Positions 1 through 7,935 of a stretch of 13,272 bases of DNA are shown in pieces. How positions within the stretch are numbered: position 1 is the stretch's first letter; every line of letters starts with the position of its first letter. Under the pieces are notes generated by a model. It was not told the origin of the DNA. It saw only the letters and a program-made list of their open reading frames with translations, and did not search any database. The stretch is from Candidatus Gottesmanbacteria bacterium (GTDB taxonomy: Bacteria; Patescibacteriota; Microgenomatia; JACPZF01): NCBI GenBank assembly GCA_016195615.1, contig JACPZF010000062.1, positions 1 to 13,272 on the forward strand, in the 5' to 3' direction. The translations under genes and the position numbers were made by a program.

Positions 1-4
1 GAAA

Positions 5-33
5 TTGGCATAATTTTTATTTTACTCTATAAT
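5..33 (+). promoter_or_regulatory. sigma70-type promoter of valS
   Basis: A -35 box TTGGCA (5-10) and a perfect -10 box TATAAT (28-33) are separated by exactly 17 bp. Only 8 bp separate the -10 box from the ATG at 42, so transcription would start within a base or two of the start codon. No Shine-Dalgarno sequence fits in that space. The promoter is read directly from the sequence; the leaderless mRNA is an inference. Confidence 0.75.
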
Positions 34-41
34 ACAAGGCT

Positions 42-2366
42 ATGCTCGATAAAGCTTATAAACCAAACGAGGTCGAGGAAAAAATCTATAAAATGTGGGA
101 AGACGGCAGATATTTTACCCCTCGACTTCGCTCGGGGCAGGCGCCTGGGCGGAAACCTTTTACCATCCTTCTTCCTCTTCCCAACGCCAACGATCCCATG
201 CATATGGGCCATGCGATGTTTACCGTCGAAGACATCATGGTTCGTTATCATCGCATGCTTGGTGAACCAACGCTTTGGCTTCCTGGTGGCGATCATGCTG
301 GGATTGAAACGCAGTTTGTTTTTGAAAAACATTTAGCCAAAAAAGGCCAAAGCCGGTTTGATTTCGACCGCAACACTCTTTATCAAATGATTTGGGATTT
401 CTGCGATCAGAATAAAAATCTAAATCGCGACCAAATGAAAAGATTAGGATTTTCTCTGGATTGGAGCCGCTACCATTATAGTCTAGAGCCGGAAATTGTG
501 GAAAAAGTTTTAAAAACATTTAAAAAACTCCACGAGGATGGATTAATTTACCGAGGTAAAAAGATCGTTAATTTCTGTCCCCATTGCGGCACGACTTTTT
601 CTGATTTGGAAGTAGATAAAGTCGAAAGAATCGATCCTTTATACTTTGTCAGATATAAAAAGACTGGCGCTGCTGGATACATTACCGTCGCCACGACCAG
701 GCCCGAGCCAATTTTTATCGATACCCATCTTGCGGTAAACCCTAAAGACAAAAAGAATAATAAACTCATCGGATCTAGGGTTGTTAATCCTTTAACCGGA
801 AGAGAAATGGAAATTATTGGCGACGATTTCGTTGACCCAAAATTTGGCACGGGAATTGTTAAACTTACTCCCGCTCATGATTTTGCCGATTTTGAAGTCG
901 CACAAAAACACCATCTTCCAATTATTGATGCCATCACCAAAGACGGTAGAATCGTACCCTCAGGAGGGAAATACGCCGGTATGAAAATTAAGGCAGCTCG
1001 CGAGCAAGTTGTCCAAGATCTTACGGCAAATAACCTCATCGAAAAAGTTGATCATAATTATCAACACGCTGTCGGCGTTTGTTATCGATGCAAAACCATT
1101 ATTGAGCCGCTGACTATTGAACAGTGGTTTATCAAAACCAAACCCTTGGCCGCTTACGCCATTAAAGCCGTAAAGACTGGTAAGACCAAGATCGTACCCA
1201 AAAAGCGCTTTGAGAAAATGTATTTTCAATGGCTTGAAAATATTCGCGATTGGAATATTAGCCGCCAGATTGTTTGGGGCCCCAGAGTCCCTGCCTGGTA
1301 TTGCCTTACTTGTAATCCCCATCTTGAAATGTTTTTCATTAATAAAAACAAAGAAAGGGTAAATGGTCCTTATAAAGATTTGTCAAGGAAATTTAGCTAC
1401 GAGGAAATAATCGCGGGTTTGCAAACTATCAGTGCTCCCATTGATGCTACCTACTCTCTTACTGGTAATCCGTGTCAAAAATGCGGCGGCCACCACATCG
1501 TGCAAGAAACCGATACGCTCGATACTTGGTTTTTGTCTGGTCAGTGGCCATTAAGTACCCTTGGTTTTAATAGCGACAACCCTCAAAAAAGCTCGGCGAA
1601 TTTTAAATATTTCTACCCCACTTCGGTTTTAGATACCATGTGGGACATTCTTTTTTTCTGGGTGGCTCGGATGATGATGTTTGGTCTGTATTTAACTTCC
1701 GAGGTACCATTTAAAGTTGTCCATATTCATGCTCGAGTCGTCGATAAATTCGGCCAAAAAATGAGTAAAAGCAAAGGTAATGTAATCGACCCAATAACGG
1801 TGACAGAAAAATATGGCGCTGACGCCCTGCGGATGGCCCTAGTTTTAGGCGTGGCGCCAGCGAGCGATATCGCTCTTAGCGAAGAAAAAATCGTCGGCAT
1901 GAGAAATTTTTGCAACAAGTTGTGGAACATTGCACGTTTTATAGAAATGTTCTCAGTAAATAAACCCATAAAATTTATAGGCGCAGAAATGCCTAGTATC
2001 TCTACTAAGGATTATACTCAAGAAAAAGCCTGGTGTTTTGAAAGAATTACTGAAACCACTGCCTTATTTAAAGAAATTACTAAGCTCATCGAGTCATTTA
2101 ATTTTGGACAGGCTTCTGAGCGTTTGTATCAATATACATGGCATACTTTCGCAGACATGCATTTGGAAACTGCAAAAAATTGGTTGAAAAATGAAAACGA
2201 AAATTCACCCTATATTAGAGGTACTCTATTGGATATTTTGGAAAGAATTTTAAAATTGTGGCATCCTTTTATTCCTTTTGTGACTGAAGAAATTTGGGAT
2301 CAAATGAAACTAAGATTTGCCAATCCGCCGAAAAAACCATTAATTATCGAACAATGGCCGAAATGA
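42..2366 (+). CDS. valS: valyl-tRNA synthetase (short form)
   Basis: Class I aminoacyl-tRNA synthetase that charges tRNA-Val with valine in the cytoplasm. The HIGH signature is HMGH at residues 54-57, inside PNANDPMHMGHA, and KMSKS is at 573-577. The editing (CP1) domain is present, with TTRPE at 218-222 followed by GTGIVKLTPAHDFADFE. Cysteine pairs (CPHC, CYRC, CLTC, CQKC) suggest zinc knuckles. DTLDTWFLSGQWP matches the family catalytic-domain block. The protein ends just after the anticodon-binding helical domain at 774 residues, against about 860-950 in common bacterial ValRS, so the C-terminal coiled-coil tRNA-binding arm is missing. Residues 27-35 (PRLRSGQAP) are an extra segment encoded by a GC-rich repeat just before the catalytic fold. 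The ATG follows the promoter directly and no better upstream start is visible. The stop lies 3 bp from the stop of a convergent small gene. Identity is secure. Confidence 0.97.
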   Translation: MLDKAYKPNEVEEKIYKMWEDGRYFTPRLRSGQAPGRKPFTILLPLPNANDPMHMGHAMFTVEDIMVRYHRMLGEPTLWLPGGDHAGIETQFVFEKHLAKKGQSRFDFDRNTLYQMIWDFCDQNKNLNRDQMKRLGFSLDWSRYHYSLEPEIVEKVLKTFKKLHEDGLIYRGKKIVNFCPHCGTTFSDLEVDKVERIDPLYFVRYKKTGAAGYITVATTRPEPIFIDTHLAVNPKDKKNNKLIGSRVVNPLTGREMEIIGDDFVDPKFGTGIVKLTPAHDFADFEVAQKHHLPIIDAITKDGRIVPSGGKYAGMKIKAAREQVVQDLTANNLIEKVDHNYQHAVGVCYRCKTIIEPLTIEQWFIKTKPLAAYAIKAVKTGKTKIVPKKRFEKMYFQWLENIRDWNISRQIVWGPRVPAWYCLTCNPHLEMFFINKNKERVNGPYKDLSRKFSYEEIIAGLQTISAPIDATYSLTGNPCQKCGGHHIVQETDTLDTWFLSGQWPLSTLGFNSDNPQKSSANFKYFYPTSVLDTMWDILFFWVARMMMFGLYLTSEVPFKVVHIHARVVDKFGQKMSKSKGNVIDPITVTEKYGADALRMALVLGVAPASDIALSEEKIVGMRNFCNKLWNIARFIEMFSVNKPIKFIGAEMPSISTKDYTQEKAWCFERITETTALFKEITKLIESFNFGQASERLYQYTWHTFADMHLETAKNWLKNENENSPYIRGTLLDILERILKLWHPFIPFVTEEIWDQMKLRFANPPKKPLIIEQWPK
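117..146 (+). repeat. in-frame GC-rich repeat insertion within valS
   Basis: A GC-rich segment built around ctcgacttcgctcggggcag (121-140) stands out from its AT-richer surroundings. It encodes PRLRSGQAP, between the conserved N-terminal ValRS helix (KMWEDGRYF) and the first catalytic strand (KPFTILLPLPN), where other ValRS proteins have only a short linker. I recall this DNA word and the peptide LRSGQA as a dispersed repeat in CPR genomes; that is memory and not a search result. It appears once in this window. The borders are approximate. Confidence 0.55.
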
Positions 2367-2369
2367 AGT

Positions 2370-2477
2370 TTATCTTTTGGACTTTCTGGAAGCAGCGTAT
2401 AAAAAAGCGATTATTGCGCCTATAAGTCCCACATTAACCAGGAATAGGGACCAGAAAATAGTAATATTATCAATCAT
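2370..2477 (-). CDS. 35-residue single-pass membrane protein, unknown function
   Basis: A small gene starting with ATG at 2475-2477 and ending with TAA at 2370-2372. It encodes 35 residues beginning MIDNITIFWSLF, with one hydrophobic segment (about residues 7-27) and a basic end (SRKSKR), so it probably sits in the membrane with its C-terminus inside. The start overlaps the stop of the upstream 75-residue gene by one base (TAATG), which implies translational coupling. It also has the clearest Shine-Dalgarno sequence of the window, GGGAGG, seven bases before the ATG. I do not recognise the family. The coupling, RBS and membrane-protein composition support a real gene; alternatives are a subunit of a two-component membrane complex or a toxin-like peptide, neither demonstrated. 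Confidence 0.7.
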   Translation of the reverse strand: MIDNITIFWSLFLVNVGLIGAIIAFLYAASRKSKR

Positions 2478-2704
2478 TATTTAACCTCCCTAAATAACTT
2501 TAAACCTATTATAAAAAACAGTATTGATAATATCAAGCCGGTTGTAGCTACAATTACTTGAAGTAATTCCACTTTAGTCGTGAATAATCCCAAAACCCAC
2601 GACCCGAGAGTTAGCTTGGAAAGATCAAAAGAGTACTTGGCCAATTCTTCGGTTTGGCGTTTGGATAAAGAAATCCAATCTTTAAAACGGCTCACAGTGG
2701 ACAT
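2477..2704 (-). CDS. 75-residue membrane protein, unknown function
   Basis: A small protein with a charged amphipathic N-terminus (residues 1-30, containing SLSKRQTEELAKYSFDLSK). Two hydrophobic stretches follow: a short one at about 31-43 (LTLGSWVLGLFTT) and a strong one at about 47-70 (LLQVIVATTGLILSILFFII). It looks like a two-helix inner-membrane protein. It is the first gene of a two-gene unit with the overlapping 35-residue gene. It is transcribed away from the EamA gene across a 31-bp divergent spacer. No Shine-Dalgarno sequence precedes its ATG. The architecture resembles the many small unnamed membrane proteins of about 70 residues found beside a tiny partner gene in diverse bacteria, but I cannot assign a family. 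Confidence 0.7.
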   Translation of the reverse strand: MSTVSRFKDWISLSKRQTEELAKYSFDLSKLTLGSWVLGLFTTKVELLQVIVATTGLILSILFFIIGLKLFREVK

Positions 2705-2742
2705 AACAAAATCAATATACTATATTTACTGAATAATGAAAA
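2698..2742. promoter_or_regulatory. overlapping divergent promoters between the 75-residue gene and the EamA gene
   Basis: Plus strand: TGGACA (2698-2703), a 17-bp spacer, then TATATT (2721-2726), nine bases before the ATG at 2736. Minus strand: TTTTCA (2742-2737), a 17-bp spacer, then TATATT (2719-2714), nine bases before the ATG at 2704. The two promoters overlap and their -35 boxes lie inside or at the edge of the opposite coding region, so the two directions may compete for RNA polymerase. Both imply mRNAs with almost no leader. The plus-strand promoter is the better match. Confidence 0.5.
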
Positions 2743-3635
2743 GAAACACAGAGGCCAAAGGATTTTTCTTGGCTTTTTTAAACATCATTACTTATGGTCT
2801 TTATCCTGTTTTTACACACTATTTTGTTTATTATATCGACCCTTTAATACTTGTAAGTTCCACTTTTCTGGTTGCCTCCATTCCTTTACTTCTTAATTTA
2901 TCTTTTCATCACAAAATCCAAGAAATCTATCACCCTAAATTCCTAAAACCTTTTTTAATCATCGCGTTTTTTATGGCGTTTGGTCATTTGCTCTTCTTTT
3001 TGGGCACAAAATTAACCAGCGGCATTAATAGCGGATTACTGCTCCAGCTAGAACCATTCTATGCCATCATTTTGGGCACTCTGTTTCTCTCAGAAAAAAT
3101 TAAGAGAAATCAACTTTTGGCTACAATCATGATGGTTAGCGGTGCTTTGGTCGTAACTTATAAAGGAATAGGAAATTTTAATCTTGGAGATACTCTGGTA
3201 ATTTTGGCGCCTGTTTTTTTTCAAATTGCCAATATGGCTGTTAAAAAAACTCTGGCTAGGGCTGATTTCATTACTTTAACTGCCGCAACTCTTTTTTACT
3301 CTGGCATTTTTCTTACTATCTTGGTAATGGTTTTTAACCCTCTTTTACTATACCAGCTTGCCTCATTTAGAAACCTTGTTATTATTTTTGGTTTTGGTTT
3401 AACTATCAGGTTTTTAGAATTTGCCACCTGGTACAAGGCACTTGAATATATAGACTTATCAAAAGCCTCGGCCTTAATTCCGTTTGCGGTAGTTATTTCG
3501 TTTACCGGCTCTCTTCTTATTCTCAAAGAAAGGCCAACGGTTCAACAATATTTGGGATTATTCACAATCTTAGGTGGTTTACTTTGGTTCACCGCTTCCC
3601 AATTTCTAAAAAGCAATAAAATGCAAAAGCTCTAA
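2736..3635 (+). CDS. EamA/DMT-superfamily transporter
   Basis: Integral membrane protein of 299 residues with about ten hydrophobic helices arranged as two homologous EamA halves, roughly residues 8-140 and 150-290. Each half ends in the characteristic pattern of a helix followed by an acidic or basic turn: LEPFYAIILGTLFLSEKI at about 105-122 in the first, and SLLILKERPTVQQYLG near the end of the second. The length is typical for the family. Members export or import small metabolites such as amino acids or nucleotide-related compounds; the substrate cannot be told from sequence. The next gene starts seven bases after the stop, so both are probably one transcript. The ATG lies nine bases after a plausible -10 box, and no ribosome binding site is visible. 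Confidence 0.9.
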   Translation: MKRNTEAKGFFLAFLNIITYGLYPVFTHYFVYYIDPLILVSSTFLVASIPLLLNLSFHHKIQEIYHPKFLKPFLIIAFFMAFGHLLFFLGTKLTSGINSGLLLQLEPFYAIILGTLFLSEKIKRNQLLATIMMVSGALVVTYKGIGNFNLGDTLVILAPVFFQIANMAVKKTLARADFITLTAATLFYSGIFLTILVMVFNPLLLYQLASFRNLVIIFGFGLTIRFLEFATWYKALEYIDLSKASALIPFAVVISFTGSLLILKERPTVQQYLGLFTILGGLLWFTASQFLKSNKMQKL

Positions 3636-3642
3636 AAGTTAT

Positions 3643-4224
3643 ATGAAAACTCAGCCTCAACAATTACCGCATATTTACCGATTTTTATCCGCAAGGATTG
3701 ATTTGGTGGTCCAAAAATATGCCTTACTTCCTTCAGATAGGAAGCAATTATTAATTAACAGCTTGCCTTTGGTGGTCATTACTTTATACCTTCTGTTTTC
3801 TCTCTTTTCCCCCGCTTCTGATTTTGAACGGGCAAAACTAGCGGTTTTGAATAACCCGAAGGATGCCCAAGCGCACTTGGCGCTTTCGCAGATTTTTAAA
3901 AAAAACTACGATTTCGAAAAAGCTTCGCAAGAAGCGCTCGCAGCTAGTTCCCTAGCCCCTTATGACGAAGAAATTAAAACCGAGATCGGTTCTCTTATTG
4001 CCTTAAAAACCAAACCCAACCAACTGCAAAATGAACTTAATTTTTGGCAAAAAATATCTTGGCAAGAGCCCAAATTTCGTGATGCGTTTTTACAAAAGGC
4101 CGTTTTTGAGTATCAATTAAAAAATACGCCAGCGGCTTACGCCGACTTACAAAAAACCTTAGAATTGGATCCAAATTTTGAGCCGGCGCTGGAAATGGAA
4201 AAAATTCTAAATTCTAAATTCTAA
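3643..4224 (+). CDS. membrane-anchored TPR-repeat protein
   Basis: A 193-residue protein with a basic N-terminal region and one transmembrane helix at about residues 37-56 (LINSLPLVVITLYLLFSLF). The rest is helical with TPR-like units: residues about 72-105 (DAQAHLALSQIFKKNYDFEKA) and about 145-180 (FLQKAVFEYQLKNTPAAYADLQKTLELDPNFEPA). TPRs usually mediate protein-protein contacts; the likely role is a scaffold on one face of the membrane. It follows the EamA gene by seven bases. Its last six residues (ILNSKF) and its stop codon are encoded entirely by three copies of the 7-bp unit ATTCTAA, so the C-terminus is repeat-derived. No specific partner can be named. Confidence 0.8.
   Translation: MKTQPQQLPHIYRFLSARIDLVVQKYALLPSDRKQLLINSLPLVVITLYLLFSLFSPASDFERAKLAVLNNPKDAQAHLALSQIFKKNYDFEKASQEALAASSLAPYDEEIKTEIGSLIALKTKPNQLQNELNFWQKISWQEPKFRDAFLQKAVFEYQLKNTPAAYADLQKTLELDPNFEPALEMEKILNSKF
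4204..4224 (+). repeat. tandem 7-bp repeat, ATTCTAA x3
   Basis: Three perfect copies of ATTCTAA lie end to end and stop exactly at the TAA of the TPR gene. Because 7 is not a multiple of 3, the copies are read in three different frames, and a change of one copy would move the stop codon. Confidence 0.9.
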
Positions 4225-4228
4225 ATAG

Positions 4229-4966
4229 TTAAGGTTTAGGATTTTCTGGGGTTTTCTCTTCTGGTTTGTTTGCCTCGCCCGCTGGAGCTTCGGCTACAGG
4301 TTCGATTGTCGTACTTTCGGCTGGCCCTGCCGCTTCTTGTGTGGCCGCTGCGGCTTGCTGCTTGGCTTCTTCCTCGGCCTTAAGCGCTTCTTGCATTTCT
4401 TTAGTAATTAGGGGCCCAATCTTAAAGACGACCTCCTCGGGACTTGTTAAAATCGTGATTTTGGCCCGGTCGACGACTAAATCTTTAACCAAAATCGCCT
4501 GATCGATTTCGGATAGATTAAAAACGTCAACTTCTATTTGTTCAATTAAATCAGTCGGCAACGCTTCGATTTCAACCGCCGAAAGAGTGTAAAGCAGTAC
4601 TCCTTTGTTCTCGGTAACAGCTTTCGCATTTCCCTTAGCTATAATCGGGACACTGGCTTTGACTTTTTCCTTAAGATCGACTTGGCAAAAATCGGCATGA
4701 AGCATTTGGCCCGTAACCGGATGAATCTGAATTCTATGAATTAAAACAGGCCGTACACCTTCTTCTTTTTCAATAACGAGGTCGACGAGACCTGTTTGTT
4801 TGGCTTTATGAAAAACCCGGGCAAATTCTTTTTGGTCTAGCTGCAGCGACTCTGATTTTATTTTTTTGCCATAGACGGTAGCAGGAATTTGACCCTCGCG
4901 ACGGAGCTTTTTAACTTTTTTCCCGAGAACCAAACGTTTTTGAGCTTTTAGTTTTTCTCTTTGCAT
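4229..4966 (-). CDS. rplY: 50S ribosomal protein bL25 (long CTC/TL5 form)
   Basis: Binds 5S rRNA in the central protuberance of the large subunit. The N-terminal L25 domain spans about residues 1-92, with the signature GKKVKKLRREGQIPATVYG at 15-33 and the HRIQIHPVTGQMLHADF block at 77-93. The C-terminal beta (TL5/CTC) domain spans about 95-185, including SAVEIEALPTDLIEQIEVD. Residues about 190-245 form a tail rich in Ala, Glu and Pro, common in long bL25 proteins and probably disordered. The gene has its own promoter and a palindrome upstream, which may allow independent control. It converges with the TPR gene with four bases between stops. No Shine-Dalgarno sequence is obvious before the ATG. 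Confidence 0.95.
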   Translation of the reverse strand: MQREKLKAQKRLVLGKKVKKLRREGQIPATVYGKKIKSESLQLDQKEFARVFHKAKQTGLVDLVIEKEEGVRPVLIHRIQIHPVTGQMLHADFCQVDLKEKVKASVPIIAKGNAKAVTENKGVLLYTLSAVEIEALPTDLIEQIEVDVFNLSEIDQAILVKDLVVDRAKITILTSPEEVVFKIGPLITKEMQEALKAEEEAKQQAAAATQEAAGPAESTTIEPVAEAPAGEANKPEEKTPENPKP

Positions 4967-4976
4967 ATGAGCTTCG

Positions 4977-5026
4977 ATTCTATCGAGTCAGACTCGATTC
5001 TAACTAAATGACTTGATAATTGTCAA
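4977..5026 (-). promoter_or_regulatory. rplY promoter with palindromic site
   Basis: Reading toward rplY: TTGACA (5026-5021), an 18-bp spacer, then TAGAAT (5002-4997). A second TAGAAT lies at 4982-4977, ten bases before the ATG, but without a good -35 partner. The -35 box contains the TGA stop of the SDR-DUF4012 gene. A perfect 17-bp palindrome (4982-4998, eight-base arms atcgagtc around one central base) covers the region between the two -10 boxes, where the transcript should start. The -35 box is also within an imperfect palindrome, ttgacaattatcaa (12 of 14 positions symmetric). This is the usual position for a repressor operator, but no regulator is identified. Confidence 0.6.
4982..4998. 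repeat. perfect 17-bp palindrome upstream of rplY
   Basis: Arms atcgagtc and gactcgat surround a single central base at 4990. The one-base loop is too tight for an RNA hairpin, so a DNA site for a dimeric protein is the more natural reading. Direct repeats of cgattcta flank or overlap it (4975-4982 and 4995-5002), giving two copies of the TAGAAT box. Confidence 0.75.
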
Positions 5027-7926
5027 CCAGCGTGTTTTTTAAATCTGAGGGTTAAAATTTTATCGGCATCTAGAGACTGGCCGTACTCAATTTTCCCCGG
5101 CGTTGTTTTTGCTTCTGTCGGAGATTGGACTACTTCCCAAGAACCAGGGTGAGAAAAAGAGAGAAAATATTCGTCGTTTTGCGCGCCAATTTGTTTCTGC
5201 CAAACCAATTTATATAATCCTTCGGCCTCCCCTTCCCCTAGGTTAGGTAATTGGTAGTAGAGAGAAATTACTTTTTTATTCGCAGGAGGAACTTCGACTA
5301 AAAACCCATACGCCGTTTTCCCTAATTCTTCTGTTTGCTCAATGTTTATAACCCCCTCTACCTCTTTTTTATCTCCCTTCGTGATAATAAAAGGCGCGTC
5401 TTTTTTGTCTACTTGGAGACTAGTTAACTGCGTTGCTGGCGGCAGGTAAACCCTGAGATAATTTCGATACACGCCGCCAAGTTTGGTTTTACCTAAGTCG
5501 GTATTTTCATAAGTGATATCCACCGTCTCGCTTATTTTTAAATCTTCACTAATATTAATTTTATGCTGGACATTTTTTTTAATATAATAATTAGCTTTAT
5601 TCACTCCGAGATTGGCGTCGACAACCATGAGATAGTCGCTGAGGCAATTTTTTTGAATTCCACAGACGTCGCCGCTTATTCTTCCTCCAAAGTCAAACCT
5701 GGCCACTAAATTTTCCGTGGCTTCATCGTGTAAATAGAAACCGAGATGTTTTTCCCGAAGCTCCTCCTCGACCAGAATTAAAAGCCCTAGATATGATTTG
5801 TTTTGTCTGGTTAATAACTGATCAATAATTTTGCCGGAAAGGGCTGAAAGAAAATCCTTTTTTTGGGTACTCCCGGGAAAAAAATTTTCCTGAGAATAAG
5901 AAGTGGCCTTAGTAAAAAGATTGTCAGCCGTTATGGTTTCTTGATAATCAGCTAGGTTCATTGGCCCTAAAACCGAAAGGAGGCCGCGGACGACGTTTAA
6001 ATCCATCACCATTGTTCCGTCTACTCTTTTTCCCGTTTCCTTTTCTAAAAACCATTCCGCGCGCTCGGCGCTTACTCCTAAATCAGGCGACCAATTGCTG
6101 TCTCTTAAATACCAATGCGGTTGCCCCAGAATTTTGCGAATTGGCCCCGGCGGCTCAACGTGGCCCGTCAGCTGCCCGTCGGCATTATAGACGTCGTCAA
6201 TTTTAAGCTCGGTTAATTTCCCTTTTTCAAAACTAACTAAGCCGTAGGAACCAATAAATCCTCCCACTGGTCGAAGTTCCATATTATTGGTAAATAGCAA
6301 AAGGTAGGTTTTTTTGCCGGATAATCCAAATATTTGCGGAAAAACGTTAGAGGTTTCTCGAAGCCGCGAAACGAGAATTCGGAAGTTATTAAACCGCGTG
6401 ATTTGTTCTTGGACTTTTTCCGTAGGCAGTTTGAGAAAAAGCACTTTGCTAAAATCCACGTTACTTAGCTCTGTCTGTACTAAGGAAAGTTTATTTTCCG
6501 CAAGTATCAGTTCTTCTTTAGCTAAACCAAGTTTTATACCCAAACCCTTACTTGTTTCTTCCGGCGAAAAAATAATTTGCCCTGCGTCATTAAAATTTTT
6601 CGCACTGACTAAAAGATGGCTCGCGCCGTCAACCCCGAGGACTCCCGCACTAATTAATTTAGACGTTTCCGAAAAAGAATCTTCTTTTCCTAAGAGGTTA
6701 AAAACCCATCCGTAGAAAGTCAGTTTGTTTTGCATATTGGTAAAATTTTTTTTAATTTCCGCGAGGGTCGCTTGCGCTTGCAGTAGGTTCTGGCTTTTAA
6801 TCTGCGTTCCTAGAATCCGGAAGTTGTTTTCATTGGTCTTTATGGAAATAAAAAGAGAAAGTGCGGGAAGGGAAAAAACAAGTATTAATATTAAAAGCGC
6901 CAGAAGAGCCGATCGGAAAAAATTACCCTTGGGAAAAAACTGGCTTAGGTTAAGTTCTATTTTAACTACTCTTTTTTGCAAAATATTAACCTCAGGTATT
7001 GGGTAAATTTCTTTTATCAGTTCTCTTCTGGTTGAAAAATAAGCCAGGGTTTTTTGAATGCCTTCGGCCATACCTACTTTCGTACTCCATCCCAATCCTT
7101 TTGGAGTATTTGCTCCTTTTGCCAAGGAACCACCTGATAAATCTTCTTCTTTGACAAAAACTATTTTGGCATTTTCTCCCAGTTGTTTTTGCAACTCATG
7201 GGCAAAACCGATGAGGCTTATTTCTTCCGACGACACCAAGTGATAGATTTTACCATCGGTATTTTGGCCAAAAATCGCCCGCAGTAAACCCGTAATGAGA
7301 TCAGAAATGTAAGTAGGACGAAGAATTTTCAAACCGTCGCCCGGAATTTTTAAGGTCTTATTAAGAAGCGCTTGGCGAAATAAATTTGCTAGGGGCGTAC
7401 TGCTATTTAAATTCTGGCGCGGACCATAAACATCCGCAATTCTAATAATTCTGGCATTGAGATGAAATTTGCGGTAGTACTCGGTAAGTAGGGCTTCGGC
7501 ACCCATTTGGGCTTCATGAGCTGTAACTAGTTCAAATTTGGCTTCGTACTTTTTGGCGACTTCTAATAGTTTGCTCGTCCCGGAAGCCTTTACCAAAAGG
7601 TTGTTGAGGCTGACGTTTTTGCCTTCGGCGTACTCCTCTACCCCGGCGAGGTGAAAAACATAATCTACTTTTCCCGTCCAGGAAAATTTATCACTATTTA
7701 TATCTTCGTTAATAAATTCAAAACTGCGGTGATTTAAAATATCTTCCAGATTGTTTTTACTTCCCGTAACGAGATTGTCAATACCGACGACCCGACAGTT
7801 AAGTTTTAGTAATTCTTCGCAAAGGAAAGAGGCAATAAACCCCGCCGCTCCGGCTACTAGAGCGACTGGTTGACCAAAAGATTCTTCTGTTTTTAACGCC
7901 TGTTGGCGCTTTGCAGCATTAATCAT
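5023..7926 (-). CDS. degenerate SDR/epimerase domain fused to membrane-anchored DUF4012 protein
   Basis: A 967-residue two-part protein. Residues about 20-300 form an extended SDR (NAD-dependent epimerase/dehydratase) fold: VALVAGAAGFIASFL with G26 and G29 but A32 in place of the third glycine, an acidic D50 after strand two, VFHLAG at 90-95, and IIRIADVYGPRQ at 160-171. The active site is lost. The usual SSxxVYG segment after strand five is deleted, and YxxxK is replaced by H137 and M141 (HEAQM). A transmembrane helix follows at about 335-362, then a helical region (370-530), then DUF4012 with its hallmark NNMELRPVGGFIGSYG at 547-562, and a beta-rich C-terminal part to 967. DUF4012 proteins occur with surface-polysaccharide genes in Actinobacteria and CPR; their reaction is unknown to me. 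The SDR part should be cytosolic and DUF4012 outside. The ATG lies nine bases after the RNase H-like stop, with no clear RBS. The fusion and domains are seen; the loss of catalysis is inferred from missing residues. Confidence 0.88.
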   Translation of the reverse strand: MINAAKRQQALKTEESFGQPVALVAGAAGFIASFLCEELLKLNCRVVGIDNLVTGSKNNLEDILNHRSFEFINEDINSDKFSWTGKVDYVFHLAGVEEYAEGKNVSLNNLLVKASGTSKLLEVAKKYEAKFELVTAHEAQMGAEALLTEYYRKFHLNARIIRIADVYGPRQNLNSSTPLANLFRQALLNKTLKIPGDGLKILRPTYISDLITGLLRAIFGQNTDGKIYHLVSSEEISLIGFAHELQKQLGENAKIVFVKEEDLSGGSLAKGANTPKGLGWSTKVGMAEGIQKTLAYFSTRRELIKEIYPIPEVNILQKRVVKIELNLSQFFPKGNFFRSALLALLILILVFSLPALSLFISIKTNENNFRILGTQIKSQNLLQAQATLAEIKKNFTNMQNKLTFYGWVFNLLGKEDSFSETSKLISAGVLGVDGASHLLVSAKNFNDAGQIIFSPEETSKGLGIKLGLAKEELILAENKLSLVQTELSNVDFSKVLFLKLPTEKVQEQITRFNNFRILVSRLRETSNVFPQIFGLSGKKTYLLLFTNNMELRPVGGFIGSYGLVSFEKGKLTELKIDDVYNADGQLTGHVEPPGPIRKILGQPHWYLRDSNWSPDLGVSAERAEWFLEKETGKRVDGTMVMDLNVVRGLLSVLGPMNLADYQETITADNLFTKATSYSQENFFPGSTQKKDFLSALSGKIIDQLLTRQNKSYLGLLILVEEELREKHLGFYLHDEATENLVARFDFGGRISGDVCGIQKNCLSDYLMVVDANLGVNKANYYIKKNVQHKINISEDLKISETVDITYENTDLGKTKLGGVYRNYLRVYLPPATQLTSLQVDKKDAPFIITKGDKKEVEGVINIEQTEELGKTAYGFLVEVPPANKKVISLYYQLPNLGEGEAEGLYKLVWQKQIGAQNDEYFLSFSHPGSWEVVQSPTEAKTTPGKIEYGQSLDADKILTLRFKKHAG

Positions 7927-7935
7927 AATTAAGGC

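Noticed and set aside
27..519. Minus-strand open frames opposite the 5' part of valS
   Set aside because: They are antisense to conserved ValRS catalytic motifs and show no features of their own.
4266..4502. Plus-strand open frame rich in Ala and Ser opposite rplY
   Set aside because: It is the antisense of the Ala/Glu-rich bL25 tail; the composition follows from that tail, and there is no RBS or recognisable domain.
5961..7243. Several plus-strand open frames opposite the SDR-DUF4012 gene
   Set aside because: They lie entirely inside a well-supported minus-strand gene, have unnatural composition, and no start signals.
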